Part shown: in pieces, positions 44,145 to 53,366 of the stretch
Numbering within the stretch: position 1 is the stretch's first letter
How the letters are laid out: each line of letters begins with the position of its first letter
Source: Shewanella corallii
GTDB lineage: Bacteria > Pseudomonadota > Gammaproteobacteria > Enterobacterales > Shewanellaceae
Direction of reading: 5' to 3'
DNA length: 64,000 nucleotides
Assembly (NCBI RefSeq): GCF_023349125.1
Contig: NZ_JAKIKT010000002.1
Coordinates: 124,001 to 188,000 of the forward strand
Notes under the pieces: generated by a model
What the model was told of the DNA's origin: nothing
The model's input: the letters and a program-made list of their open reading frames with translations, nothing else
Databases searched by the model: none
Position numbers and translations under genes: made by a program

Positions 44145-44789
44145 CTATTTGGGAGCAAATCCTATCTCTAAAATAATGCATGTTCTTGGCAAATCGTTAA
44201 GATGCGGGGTCGTACCATGAAGAATGCAAGCATCATGACATACCAGTCTACCGGCTTTAGCCTGAATCAGGTGGGTTTTATCAGCCGGGTATTCGCAGAT
44301 ACTGCCAGCCCTCATTACCTCGCTGTTATCGTCAATAAATACTAAGTCTGCGCTATTTTCAGGAACCTGAGTGTAAAAGATGGCTACCATATGGGGTATA
44401 TTCCACCCCGGAGCAGCATGGCGATGAGCTACAGCATCACAGCCTTTTGTCATGCGGTTTACCCAGGTCCGATGAAACTTCATTTTTTTAATATCGCGGG
44501 TCTTATCAAGCCCGAAGTCAGCTGCGGCATACAACACATTGGTCAATAGCCAACGTCCCAGTGGGTCCTGGGTAAAGTTCAAAATTTTTGGAATATTCAG
44601 CTTGTCGCTGAGATGCACTGTCGATAACGCCCTGCCACCTTTGGCATCAGGGACATTGTTTTGCTCAGAAACTTGAGGCAAAGCAAGCAATTGCTCAAGA
44701 GTTTCATCCCATCTCGCACATCCCGGATAGGTTTCAAACTCAGGGAAATCAAATACAGCAATATTTGCGCCTTTGAACGCCTCACCCAT
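44145..44789 (-). CDS. Putative 2OG-Fe(II) oxygenase-like protein of a TonB-receptor cluster
   Basis: A 214-residue protein whose middle and end (AHRHAAPGWNIPHMVAIFYT, LVFIDDNS, GRLVCHDACILHGTTPHLND) look like the jelly-roll 2OG-Fe(II) oxygenase group PF13759, with candidate metal ligands His in HRHA, Asp in FIDDN and His in ILHGTTPH. I am moderately sure of the fold, not of activity. The ATG at 44789 has AAGGAG 7 bases upstream and overlaps the end of the halogenase-like gene by 8 bases, so the two are coupled. Confidence 0.72.
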   Translation of the reverse strand: MGEAFKGANIAVFDFPEFETYPGCARWDETLEQLLALPQVSEQNNVPDAKGGRALSTVHLSDKLNIPKILNFTQDPLGRWLLTNVLYAAADFGLDKTRDIKKMKFHRTWVNRMTKGCDAVAHRHAAPGWNIPHMVAIFYTQVPENSADLVFIDDNSEVMRAGSICEYPADKTHLIQAKAGRLVCHDACILHGTTPHLNDLPRTCIILEIGFAPK

Positions 44790-46314
44790 GGCCAAACTCC
44801 TTTTCGTAATGGAGTTTGAGTTTCTCTAACCACTCCTTATGACCAAGCAAAAACTGTGGAGCTTTCTTTACAATCTCTGTGTTATTTCTCATTAGTGACT
44901 CACTTTGCTCCAGCTGTTGCGGTAACAGCAAGGGCACTTTGGTCACATACTTCATGCCATACAATACGTATAAAAAGTTCTTTTCATTGAATAAGTCAAA
45001 CTGAGAAAAGAAATCCGTTTGCTGAGGGTGGATAGACTTAAATTTAGCCAGCCTTGATGTTAGCTCTGAAGACCAGGTTTTTGGATCTCTGTTACGCTCC
45101 CAAAAATCCGAGTCTGTGCGGTCAGATAAACAGTAATGAAGTTTGATGAAATCAATCACCCTCTCCCAGACATAGCAACCGACCTGATTAAAGTAATCCC
45201 TGTGAGGTGGTACCTCTTGCTTGCTCTCAGGTATCGTACGCGCAAGCAGTTCAGCGCAAAAATCAGTTACCAGTATCGATGTCGCTTCCAACGGCTCAAC
45301 AAAACCCTGAGCCAAACCAAGTGCGACACAGTTTCCTTGCCAAAACTTTTCACGGTAACCAATTGCCATGTCGATGCGCCTTGGATTAAAGCCATCCGGA
45401 GATATCCCCAGGTAATCGGCATACAGGCTCAAGGCTTCCTGCTCACTCATGTCCTGACTGGAGTAAACAAAACCAGTGCCTCTTCTCGTCGTTAATGGGA
45501 TATCCCAAATCCATCCGGCTTTGTGAGCAGTTGCAGTGGTGTAAGGATTGAGTTGTTGCCCGTCACAGAGAGGCACTTGTTGAACCAGTGCTTTATCGGT
45601 AAAGAGTTGTGAAGACTTGTCTAAAAATGGGACACCTAGCACTTTACTCAGCAGCACTGAGTGAAAACCACTGCAGTCAACATAGAAGTCGAATTCGTGT
45701 TCATTACCTTGCTCATCAAACAGGCACTGGATGTTACCGTCCTCATCAACACGCCCATCGACAATAGTGGCATTCACCTGGCAAACACCAAACCGCTTAA
45801 TCGCATTACGACTCAGTAAATCAGCAAACTTTTTTGCATCAAAGTGATAGGCATAAGCCAGGTCTCCCTGATACTCAGGTTGGCTAATTCTCTTTGGAGC
45901 AAAGCCAGCCTCGGCAATTCGGGCTTGAATACCCACATCGCCAAAGTCTCGTTCACCTGCCTTGGTAAGCCAGAAAGGTGTGATGTCGAAGCCCCCGGGA
46001 TAGGGCGAGTCAAATGGATGATAATAGAAGTTGTCCCCATGAGTTTCAGGACACAGCCATTGTGCGAACTTAATTCCCTGTTTAAAAGTCGCATCACAGC
46101 TGACGAGGAGTTCCGCTTCAGAGATCCCAAATCGTTGTAACCCCTTGGTAATATATGGGACGGTTCCCTCTCCCACGCCTATTGTAGGGATGTTCTCAGA
46201 CTCAATAACTGTGATTTCACAATCAGGATCAGCACTCAACTGCGCGCCAAGGTGATTAGCTGCGATCCACCCCGCAGTACCGCCCCCTAATATCGCGATT
46301 TTCTTAATTTCCAT
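44782..46314 (-). CDS. Tryptophan halogenase-like flavoprotein
   Basis: A 510-residue FAD-dependent halogenase-family protein. FAD motif AILGGGTAGWIAANHL (residues 7-22), the WxWxIP signature in GWIWDIPLTTR (about residues 272-282), and the Lys equivalent to the catalytic lysine of PrnA at residue 78 (TFKQGIKF) are all present, so it may be an active halogenase. Genomic context (chitin/GlcNAc receptor, SapC, oxygenase-like) is that of the conserved TonB-linked subgroup, whose substrate is unknown and which need not act on free tryptophan. The ATG at 46314 has GGGAG 7 bases upstream. It lies after a terminator that follows the receptor gene. Confidence 0.88.
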   Translation of the reverse strand: MEIKKIAILGGGTAGWIAANHLGAQLSADPDCEITVIESENIPTIGVGEGTVPYITKGLQRFGISEAELLVSCDATFKQGIKFAQWLCPETHGDNFYYHPFDSPYPGGFDITPFWLTKAGERDFGDVGIQARIAEAGFAPKRISQPEYQGDLAYAYHFDAKKFADLLSRNAIKRFGVCQVNATIVDGRVDEDGNIQCLFDEQGNEHEFDFYVDCSGFHSVLLSKVLGVPFLDKSSQLFTDKALVQQVPLCDGQQLNPYTTATAHKAGWIWDIPLTTRRGTGFVYSSQDMSEQEALSLYADYLGISPDGFNPRRIDMAIGYREKFWQGNCVALGLAQGFVEPLEATSILVTDFCAELLARTIPESKQEVPPHRDYFNQVGCYVWERVIDFIKLHYCLSDRTDSDFWERNRDPKTWSSELTSRLAKFKSIHPQQTDFFSQFDLFNEKNFLYVLYGMKYVTKVPLLLPQQLEQSESLMRNNTEIVKKAPQFLLGHKEWLEKLKLHYEKEFGHG

Positions 46315-46331
46315 ATTCAACTCCCACGAAT

Positions 46332-46360
46332 AAAAAAACCCAGCGCTAACTGGGTTTTTT
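46332..46360 (-). terminator. Terminator between the TonB receptor and halogenase-like genes
   Basis: AAAAAACCCAG / CTGGGTTTTTT around CGCTAA, only 20 bases after the receptor stop. It probably lowers expression of the three downstream genes relative to the receptor. Confidence 0.85.
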
Positions 46361-46378
46361 ATCATAAAGTTCTATCAC

Positions 46379-49024
46379 TTAGAAAATCAGGCTAGCACCC
46401 AGTTTATAGGTGGTCTCACCTTTAAATGACCAAGTTGGGAAGTCATCCTGCAGTGCTGGCTTAACATCAGTACCGACACCGGCCGCACCATACTGAACAT
46501 CATCTTCGCCGGTCAGGTTAACCATTTCCAGGCTCAGAGCGATGTTTTCAGTGACGTTCCAACCCAGAGTAACATCCAAAGTACCGAAGTCATCGTGCAT
46601 GCGGTTACCATAGTACTTACCGTATTCACGGATCATGTACTCACTACGCCAGTTATATGCCGCACGGGCAGAGAAATCGTCGTTCTCCCAGTAACCGACC
46701 AGGTTAGTGGTGTGACGTGATGCCTCAGTGAACAGGCCAATGTTATCGGTATAAACTTCCGCAGGAGCAGTGCCATCTGTATAGGTGTAGTTTGCGTTAA
46801 CACCGAAGCCATTGTCCCAGGCATGGTTCAACTGCAATTCGATACCATCGATAGAACCACCACCGGCATTCTGGTAACGGTTTACAGTCCAGTCGTCGGC
46901 ACCAATATCTTCGTTGATTACACCAATCTGTTGGTTAAACTCAGTGGTCGCCACAATGAAGTTACTGATGTCTTTGATAAAGTAGGTCGCAGACAGCAGG
47001 TTACCGTCGCCATAGTAGTACTCAAGGCTCACGTCAGCCTGAGAAGACTTCATTGGCAGCAGTGCTGGGTTACCATAAGTAATCTCTTCGTTGCCTACGC
47101 GGTCATCTGGATAACCGGAAGAAGTAGACAGGAACAGGTTGTCGTAATTTGGACGGGTAATAGCCTGTCCAGCAGACATTCTCAGGATCAGATCTGTGTC
47201 CAGGTCAAATGCAATGTTGATGCTTGGCAGCACGTCATCATAGCTGTCTTTAATACTCTGAGTAGCTGTGCTCCAACCGGCATTCAGGCCCAGGTTGTCA
47301 GCAGGTGAGTTATCAATTACGTGACCGGTAGAGGTAACAGAAGTGTGGATATAGCGTACACCGAAGTTACCGCGGAAGCCTTCGCCAGCAAAGGTAAACA
47401 TACCGTATGCGCTGAAGTTATCTTCTTCAATCATGCCATAGGCAGGACGGCTATAAACAAACTCATCAACCAGAGAATTGGTAGCATTGATCATCGCGTC
47501 CAGGTTTGCTTTTGGAATAGTCCACTCATCATAACCCAGCTTCATAGTACCGCTGTACAGATCTGCAGTATTGAAAGAGTTGGTCAGCGTAGGATCATAT
47601 ACCGCACGATACTCAGCTTTTTCAAAAGTATGCTCGGTGTAACGAAGACCGGTTTCAAACTGGTTGATAACGCCCATGTCCAGATCGAAGTCCAGATCAA
47701 TCTGCCCATAGGTTTCTTCATCTGAGTTTGGTCCCTGAATACCGGTCCAGGTAGAGGTACCTACTGTGGTATCCAGATCTTCAACGCCAAAGCTCATATC
47801 GCGGCCGTTGATATCGATCTGCTTTCCGGTTGCATCTACAGTACCGGCCCACTGGATATTGTGGAAACGGTCACCCCACCAGCCGTAACCGAAGTTGGCT
47901 GTCATTTGGGTACCGCCCTCTGCCTGAGTGTGGCCAGCAGTGAATTTGGCATTCCAAGTGTCAGCTTGATAAGCAGCGTTGAACTCAAAGGTGTCAGAAG
48001 TCATCTCACCTGTACGCGCCCAATTCTGGAAGAAAACACGTGATGGGTCACTTTCTGGCGTTACGCTCACAGTACAAACACCCGCGTCATTGAACTGCTG
48101 GCAGTTGGACTCACCCTCACCCCAATCGGTATCGGTATTGATGTACATGTTGGCACCAATGCTATCTGCACCCAATTTCAATGACAGGTACTGAGCGTCA
48201 AATTCCCAGTTGTCATTAGGGCGGAACTGAACCGTAGCATTGTATGCAGTGCGTTGCTGATCCTGTAAAAAGCTTGATGGCTGAATAGAAGAACGACCAC
48301 CCCAATCCAAATCTGCTTCAGTACCTACACGCAGATACTCACGATCCAGATGAGCGGCAGAAACAAGAACACCAAATGTTTCATCCTCATTCTTCCAGCT
48401 GTACAAGCCGGACAACTCAGGAGAAACTTCTTCACTGATTGAGCCGTATTCGCCATTTACTGACATAAACAGTGAATTGGCATCCATATCAAGAGGTTTA
48501 CGGGTTTCAACTATTACAGTACCACCGATACCGCCCTCTACCAGATTGGCCTGAGTAGACTTGTATACCTTGATATCACCTACCAGCTCGGAAGGAAGCA
48601 TGGAGTAGTTGAACGAACGGTCAATGTTCATCTGGTCATACCAACCAGTTGATGCCACATTCTGGCCATTCAGCGTTGTCAACGTCATCAGTGGGTCAGT
48701 ACCACGAATAGACACTGAGCTACCCTGACCAAATGCACGGCCAACGGTTACACCAGGAATTCGTGCCAAGGCCTGACCGATATCTGAGTCAGGGAACTTA
48801 CCAATATCTTCCGCAGTTACAGCATCAACTACTGCATCTGAAAAACGTTTGTCATTGATATTGGCTTTGTTGGAAGCGCGGATCCCGCGTACTTCAATTT
48901 TCTCAATATCGTCGGCTTTTTGGGTAGAAGTCTCTGCGGCTACAGAATGCAAAGATACAGCGCCGCCAAGCAGCACTGCAATGTTCGTCGCCAGTACAGA
49001 TTTTCTAAAGGTTGATGGTCGCAT
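46379..49024 (-). CDS. TonB-dependent receptor for chitin oligosaccharides / GlcNAc
   Basis: An 881-residue outer-membrane receptor. Signal peptide ends near SVAA (residue 30). TonB-box-like segment EKIEVRGIR (about residues 41-49), plug domain with DIGQALARIPGVTVGR and SVSIRGTDP, then the 22-strand barrel ending in LGASLIF with the terminal Phe needed for assembly. The plug opening IRASNKANINDKRFSDAVVDAV is typical of the carbohydrate-type TBDRs of marine gammaproteobacteria. Operator and promoter directly upstream and divergent nagR identify it as the outer-membrane step of the GlcNAc regulon. Confidence 0.93.
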   Translation of the reverse strand: MRPSTFRKSVLATNIAVLLGGAVSLHSVAAETSTQKADDIEKIEVRGIRASNKANINDKRFSDAVVDAVTAEDIGKFPDSDIGQALARIPGVTVGRAFGQGSSVSIRGTDPLMTLTTLNGQNVASTGWYDQMNIDRSFNYSMLPSELVGDIKVYKSTQANLVEGGIGGTVIVETRKPLDMDANSLFMSVNGEYGSISEEVSPELSGLYSWKNEDETFGVLVSAAHLDREYLRVGTEADLDWGGRSSIQPSSFLQDQQRTAYNATVQFRPNDNWEFDAQYLSLKLGADSIGANMYINTDTDWGEGESNCQQFNDAGVCTVSVTPESDPSRVFFQNWARTGEMTSDTFEFNAAYQADTWNAKFTAGHTQAEGGTQMTANFGYGWWGDRFHNIQWAGTVDATGKQIDINGRDMSFGVEDLDTTVGTSTWTGIQGPNSDEETYGQIDLDFDLDMGVINQFETGLRYTEHTFEKAEYRAVYDPTLTNSFNTADLYSGTMKLGYDEWTIPKANLDAMINATNSLVDEFVYSRPAYGMIEEDNFSAYGMFTFAGEGFRGNFGVRYIHTSVTSTGHVIDNSPADNLGLNAGWSTATQSIKDSYDDVLPSINIAFDLDTDLILRMSAGQAITRPNYDNLFLSTSSGYPDDRVGNEEITYGNPALLPMKSSQADVSLEYYYGDGNLLSATYFIKDISNFIVATTEFNQQIGVINEDIGADDWTVNRYQNAGGGSIDGIELQLNHAWDNGFGVNANYTYTDGTAPAEVYTDNIGLFTEASRHTTNLVGYWENDDFSARAAYNWRSEYMIREYGKYYGNRMHDDFGTLDVTLGWNVTENIALSLEMVNLTGEDDVQYGAAGVGTDVKPALQDDFPTWSFKGETTYKLGASLIF

Positions 49025-49060
49025 CTCGTTTCCCTTCTTCAGCTTTATTATCTTTTTTTA

Positions 49061-49088
49061 TCCATAACCATTCCCTTGGGAATGACAA
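49061..49088 (-). promoter_or_regulatory. Predicted receptor promoter overlapping the operator
   Basis: On the minus strand TTGTCA, 16 bp, TATGGA. As at nagP, the -35 hexamer is half of the NagR palindrome. Confidence 0.5.
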
Positions 49089-49097
49089 CGCTGTCAT
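49082..49097. promoter_or_regulatory. NagR operator upstream of the TonB receptor
   Basis: ATGACAACGCTGTCAT, perfect copy, 58 bases before the receptor start and 310 bp from nagR. Confidence 0.85.
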
Positions 49098-49406
49098 GTC
49101 TGTCGATAAACATTACACAAAAATTAACGCCAAGACCACAACAAAATAACCAGCGCGCGAATTTTAACGGCAAACCCATTCACATTTAAACAACCAGGAG
49201 GCAAACTTAATCTTTGTAAACAATATGTTGCAAGCAGAATTGCTAAATGCCATTACTCCCGAGATCCCCCCGAATTGACTGACATCACACATTTTTTCTG
49301 TCACAAGGATTTGTTTTTAAGCCAAAATAAGCACACTATTTAGCGGGCTGTTGTCATCAGCAAGCTGAATATTTGTGTTAACACTATGGGGAAATGGATT
49401 TAACAA
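49098..49406. other. 309-bp region between operator and nagR
   Basis: AT-rich intergenic DNA with no second NagR palindrome and no clear open frame. It must carry the nagR promoter; I could not fix it with confidence. Confidence 0.5.
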
Positions 49407-50423
49407 ATGAAAGTCACCATACATGATGTCGCCAAGTATGCAGGCGTCTCCATCAAGACAGTTTCCCGTGTTACCAACAAAGAGCCTTCGGTTAAGCAAG
49501 CGACGGTAGATAAGGTTAATGCAGCTATCAAAGCCCTTAACTACCAACCCAATCAATCCGCCCGCAGCCTTGCAGCAACCAAGTCCTATGTAATTGGTTT
49601 TGTTTACGATAACCCCAATGCCTACTATGTCATTGATATGCAAAACGGCATTCTGTCAGCTTGCCGGGAACAAGGCTATGAGCTGCTAATCCACCCCTGC
49701 GATGCAACAGATGGGGCGATCAGCGATAAGTTGATTGAGTTGGTAAGGCAAGCAAGACTGGCAGGCTTGGTCCTCACCCCGCCCCTTTCTGAAGACCCTA
49801 AAGTGCTCGAGGCGCTGGACTCCATAGACGCAAATTATGTCCGCATTATTGCGGGCGCCGAGGGCTCCAACACTTCTGGACTGAGTGTTCTTGTGGACGA
49901 CCGCAGTGGTGCAGTTCAGATTACTGATCACCTATTGTCACTGGGACACAGGGACATCGCCTTTTTAACCGGAGAGATGAGCCACCAATCCACGCTTGAA
50001 CGCCTGGCAGGCTATCAACAAGCAATGTCAGCCAAAGGTGTCTCTATACCGCAGGATTATATCCTCGAAGGCAAGTACTCTTTTGAATCCGGTGTAACAG
50101 GAGCCAAGCGTTTGCTCGAACTGGAAAACAGACCATCTGCTATTGTCGCCTGTAACGATGAAATAGCGGCGGGAGTCTTGGTGGCAGCCCGACTCGTAGG
50201 TGTTGATGTTCCGGGAGAGTTATCGATAGTGGGATTTGAGGACAGTCCATTTTCACGCCAAACCTGGCCTAAATTAACCACTGTGCACCAACCCAATGAA
50301 GAGATTGCCAAAGTCGCGACCCGAGTGTTGATAGCAACCAGACAACAACAGAAAGCTCCCCGTGCCACGGTGTTTGTGCCAGAAGCCGTCGTCAGAGACT
50401 CAAGCTCAGGTTATGGCGGTTAA
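49407..50423 (+). CDS. nagR: LacI-family repressor of the GlcNAc regulon
   Basis: A 338-residue LacI/GalR regulator. The HTH with hinge is TIHDVAKYAGVSIKTVSRV (residues 3-21) and NYQPNQSARSLAATKS (about 46-61); the periplasmic-binding-like sensor domain follows (VIGFVYDNPNAYYV, FEDSPFSRQTWPKLTTVHQP). The central CG step of the four nearby 16-bp palindromes is what LacI-type hinge helices insert into. Position divergent from the receptor in a GlcNAc cluster matches NagR of Shewanella; the effector is probably GlcNAc or GlcNAc-6-P, by inference. Confidence 0.92.
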   Translation: MKVTIHDVAKYAGVSIKTVSRVTNKEPSVKQATVDKVNAAIKALNYQPNQSARSLAATKSYVIGFVYDNPNAYYVIDMQNGILSACREQGYELLIHPCDATDGAISDKLIELVRQARLAGLVLTPPLSEDPKVLEALDSIDANYVRIIAGAEGSNTSGLSVLVDDRSGAVQITDHLLSLGHRDIAFLTGEMSHQSTLERLAGYQQAMSAKGVSIPQDYILEGKYSFESGVTGAKRLLELENRPSAIVACNDEIAAGVLVAARLVGVDVPGELSIVGFEDSPFSRQTWPKLTTVHQPNEEIAKVATRVLIATRQQQKAPRATVFVPEAVVRDSSSGYGG

Positions 50424-50497
50424 ACAAGGTTTAATGAGCTTATCCTTCCACCGGGGTTAAACTGAGGTTTACGTTTCCGAACCCATCGGTCACCACC

Positions 50498-51334
50498 ATG
50501 CCCCAAAAGAGTATTCTGCTTCTTGCCTGCTGCACATTAAACCTGATGTGCAGTGACTATAGTTACGCTGACGAATTTGAACGCGACTTTATGCCCTCCA
50601 GGGATCAGTTTGAGCTCAGCGCTTACCAAGGCAATTACTTTCTTCCCTGGTACTACACTTCAGATCCCAATCAAGCTTACTACGCACCACAAAATCCCAA
50701 TGGCGGTGATATCAGCAAAACCAATTTTCAGTTTCAGGTAAGCCTGAAATATGGATTGGCATCCAACCTGCTGTCAGATAACGATGGTATTTACTTCAGC
50801 TACACCCAGGTAGCCAACTGGCAGGCTTACGATAGTTCAGCCTATTTCCGGGACACTCAGTATCAGCCTGAACTCTTCTGGGTATTTTTAAATGAGGTTG
50901 ACCAAAACAATTGGCATTGGCGACATAGCCGGGTCGGGTTTATGCATCAGTCCAATGGTAAAGGTGGCGATGATGAACGCAGCTGGAACCGTTTTTACTT
51001 GGATTTTCAGTTTGGTAAGGATCAACTGACTGTCAATCTACGCCCCTGGATACGAACTGACGTCCATGGCAGCAGGGATTACAACCCAGACATTGAAGAC
51101 TACCTGGGCTACGGCGATATTCAACTTCAATGGAAGCCGGGAAGGCACACTATCAAATTAACCTTAAGAAACCAGATGGAGAGCAGTTTCTCCAAAGGTT
51201 ACGAGGAGCTCAGTTGGCAGTTTCCCATCTATAAAAAGCTTCATGGATATGTAAAGCTGCAGTCCGGTTACGGCCTGACTATTTCAGACTATGACTCTTA
51301 TGACAACGCCATAGGAATAGGCATTGCGCTTTAG
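50498..51334 (+). CDS. pldA: Outer-membrane phospholipase A
   Basis: A 278-residue beta-barrel phospholipase A1/A2 that removes misplaced phospholipids from the outer leaflet. Signal peptide ends at about YADE (residue 24). Catalytic His150 and Ser152 (FMHQSNGKG) and Asn164 (RSWNRFY) keep the spacing of E. coli OMPLA His142-Ser144-Asn156. The last residues (NAIGIGIAL) form the closing strand. 74 bp after nagR on the same strand, but functionally unrelated. Confidence 0.94.
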   Translation: MPQKSILLLACCTLNLMCSDYSYADEFERDFMPSRDQFELSAYQGNYFLPWYYTSDPNQAYYAPQNPNGGDISKTNFQFQVSLKYGLASNLLSDNDGIYFSYTQVANWQAYDSSAYFRDTQYQPELFWVFLNEVDQNNWHWRHSRVGFMHQSNGKGGDDERSWNRFYLDFQFGKDQLTVNLRPWIRTDVHGSRDYNPDIEDYLGYGDIQLQWKPGRHTIKLTLRNQMESSFSKGYEELSWQFPIYKKLHGYVKLQSGYGLTISDYDSYDNAIGIGIAL

Positions 51335-51350
51335 TCAGCAAGAAACAGAA

Positions 51351-51372
51351 AAGGCATCCTTATGGATGCCTT
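51351..51372. terminator. Hairpin between pldA and glnB
   Basis: AAGGCATCC / GGATGCCTT around TTAT between the convergent genes; the T-tracts are modest on both sides. Confidence 0.65.
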
Positions 51373-51391
51373 GTTGAGTGGGTAAAAGTGA

Positions 51392-51874
<483 letters not shown>

Positions 51875-51916
51875 TCATCAAAGGATATGTATGGCCTGGT
51901 TTGCAAAGGACTGAGC

Positions 51917-52423
51917 ATGTCAAACCGTAAAGGGTTCTCGCTGATTGAGCTGATTGTCACATTGCTGGTTGCCTCCATCCTGGTGACAGTAGCCATGCCA
52001 AATCTAACCAAAACCTATGACTTCTATCGTGCAGATAGCAACATCAGCAAAATTAAATCTTTTTTGATGACAGCCAGGACCCAGGCGATCAGCTATGGGG
52101 TCCGCATAACGGTCTGCCCGCTTGAAGGCAGCAGTTGCAGTAGTGACTGGTCCAAAGGAATGAGTATGTTTGTCGACTCCGGTTCCAGCAATGTCCTTGA
52201 TGGCGATGATCAGGTTCTGCAAGTCATACACGCCTTTGATGCCTCTGACACTCTAGTGTACAGTCGCAATGCCGTTAGATTCCTCCCCACAGGATTAGCC
52301 TCCGGTACCAACGGCACATTCAAGTACTGCCCCTCTTCAACCGACAGTCAAGAGTCTGTCGGACTGGTCGTCAATAATGATGGTCGAGTCCGCGACAGCA
52401 CATCGTCAATCACTTGTCAGTAG
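51917..52423 (+). CDS. Type IV minor pseudopilin, FimT/GspH family (copy 1)
   Basis: A 168-residue pseudopilin. The leader MSNRKG is followed by FSLIELIVTLLVASILVTV, so prepilin peptidase would cut after Gly6 leaving Phe1 and Glu5. The GspH/FimT C-terminal domain has four Cys (VCPLEGSSCSSDW and near the end), probably two disulphides. FimT-type proteins bind DNA in transformation or prime pilus assembly; which applies here is not known. AAGGA precedes the ATG at 51917. Followed 90 bp on by a related copy. Confidence 0.88.
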   Translation: MSNRKGFSLIELIVTLLVASILVTVAMPNLTKTYDFYRADSNISKIKSFLMTARTQAISYGVRITVCPLEGSSCSSDWSKGMSMFVDSGSSNVLDGDDQVLQVIHAFDASDTLVYSRNAVRFLPTGLASGTNGTFKYCPSSTDSQESVGLVVNNDGRVRDSTSSITCQ

Positions 52424-52513
52424 ACCTTGATTAGTCAGGGAATTGGCAGCTGAAATCCGTGGCAATAGTCGATATACTGGCCCGATTGGACTCACACACC
52501 GGGACAGTGAAGA

Positions 52514-53044
52514 ATGGACAGGAAGGCTCAGGGATTCACCCTCGTGGAACTGCTTATTGCATTGACTATTTTGGTCATACTGGTCTCTGTAGGCATTCCA
52601 TCCATGAAAAGCAGCTACGAACATATCCGCGCTGACAATGGAATCAGGGACATTCAGCAGGGATTGACCTTTGCCCGCAGCTACGCAATCAGCTACGGCG
52701 CATCTGTGTCCATTTGTGCCAATAACAATGGTACATGTGGCTCTGATTGGAAAAATGGCTATCTAATCTATGTGTCAGATACCGCAGGTACCATGCTTCA
52801 GGGAGAAAGCGGTAATGACGGTATCTTGAAAGTTCATGAAGGTTTTGATGATGGTGACTTTGTGAAATACTCGGGTGGGAACAGGGTCATTTTCAACTCT
52901 TCAGGCTTAGTGTCTTCACCAAATACACAAACAAATTTTGTTTATTGCCCGGGTAGTAAAAGCTCCTCCATGTCGCTTACAAGTGAGTTGTTACTTAGTG
53001 GCAAAAGCCGGTTGGACGAATCCACACTCGGCAATTGCAACTGA
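52514..53044 (+). CDS. Type IV minor pseudopilin, FimT/GspH family (copy 2)
   Basis: A 176-residue paralogue of the gene before it: leader MDRKAQG, then FTLVELLIALTILVILVSV, cleavage after Gly7, Glu5 kept. Shared with copy 1: RADNxI, YAISYG (copy 1 QAISYG), SIC/TVC, CxSDWKxG and a terminal Cys. The two have diverged strongly outside these blocks, so the duplication is not recent. It ends 10 bp from the oppositely directed tapY2. Confidence 0.88.
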   Translation: MDRKAQGFTLVELLIALTILVILVSVGIPSMKSSYEHIRADNGIRDIQQGLTFARSYAISYGASVSICANNNGTCGSDWKNGYLIYVSDTAGTMLQGESGNDGILKVHEGFDDGDFVKYSGGNRVIFNSSGLVSSPNTQTNFVYCPGSKSSSMSLTSELLLSGKSRLDESTLGNCN

Positions 53045-53054
53045 GTTCCGCCAC

Positions 53055-53366
53055 TTACCTGGCGGTCACTTTATCCAACGCCTGAGCTTCAGCTGAGGTG
53101 AAATCTTCGTCCAGCCTTACACACTCGCCCACCTCTTTAATGTAAGGTGTCGGCTTGTCCTTACTATAAGTTTGAGTACCCACAAGTTTTGCCATCAAAA
53201 TAGCCTTCTGATTGTCCTTCCAGCGATAAAAACCAATTTGATAACCTCGGGTTGTTTCCAAATAACATTTATAGTCGCTGGCTTTATTATCTGCAGCAGC
53301 CTGCACACCAAAGGTACCGCTGGAGAACAGAGCAGCCAAACATATCCCTACTATTTTAGTCTTCAT
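53055..53366 (-). CDS. tapY2: TapY2 family type IV pilus-associated protein
   Basis: A 103-residue exported protein. Signal peptide ends near VQAA (residue 24). DYKCYLETTRGYQIGFYRW and the second Cys in VGECVRLDEDF fit the TapY2 family, described next to Aeromonas tap pilus genes; its role in the pilus is unknown. The ATG at 53366 overlaps the pilE stop (TAATG) and has GGAG upstream, so it is coupled to pilE as the last gene of the operon. Confidence 0.8.
   Translation of the reverse strand: MKTKIVGICLAALFSSGTFGVQAAADNKASDYKCYLETTRGYQIGFYRWKDNQKAILMAKLVGTQTYSKDKPTPYIKEVGECVRLDEDFTSAEAQALDKVTAR

Noticed and set aside
44782..46314. Naming the flavoprotein as a free-tryptophan halogenase for antibiotic synthesis
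   Set aside because: No biosynthetic genes nearby; context is a TonB-receptor sugar regulon, so only family membership is claimed.
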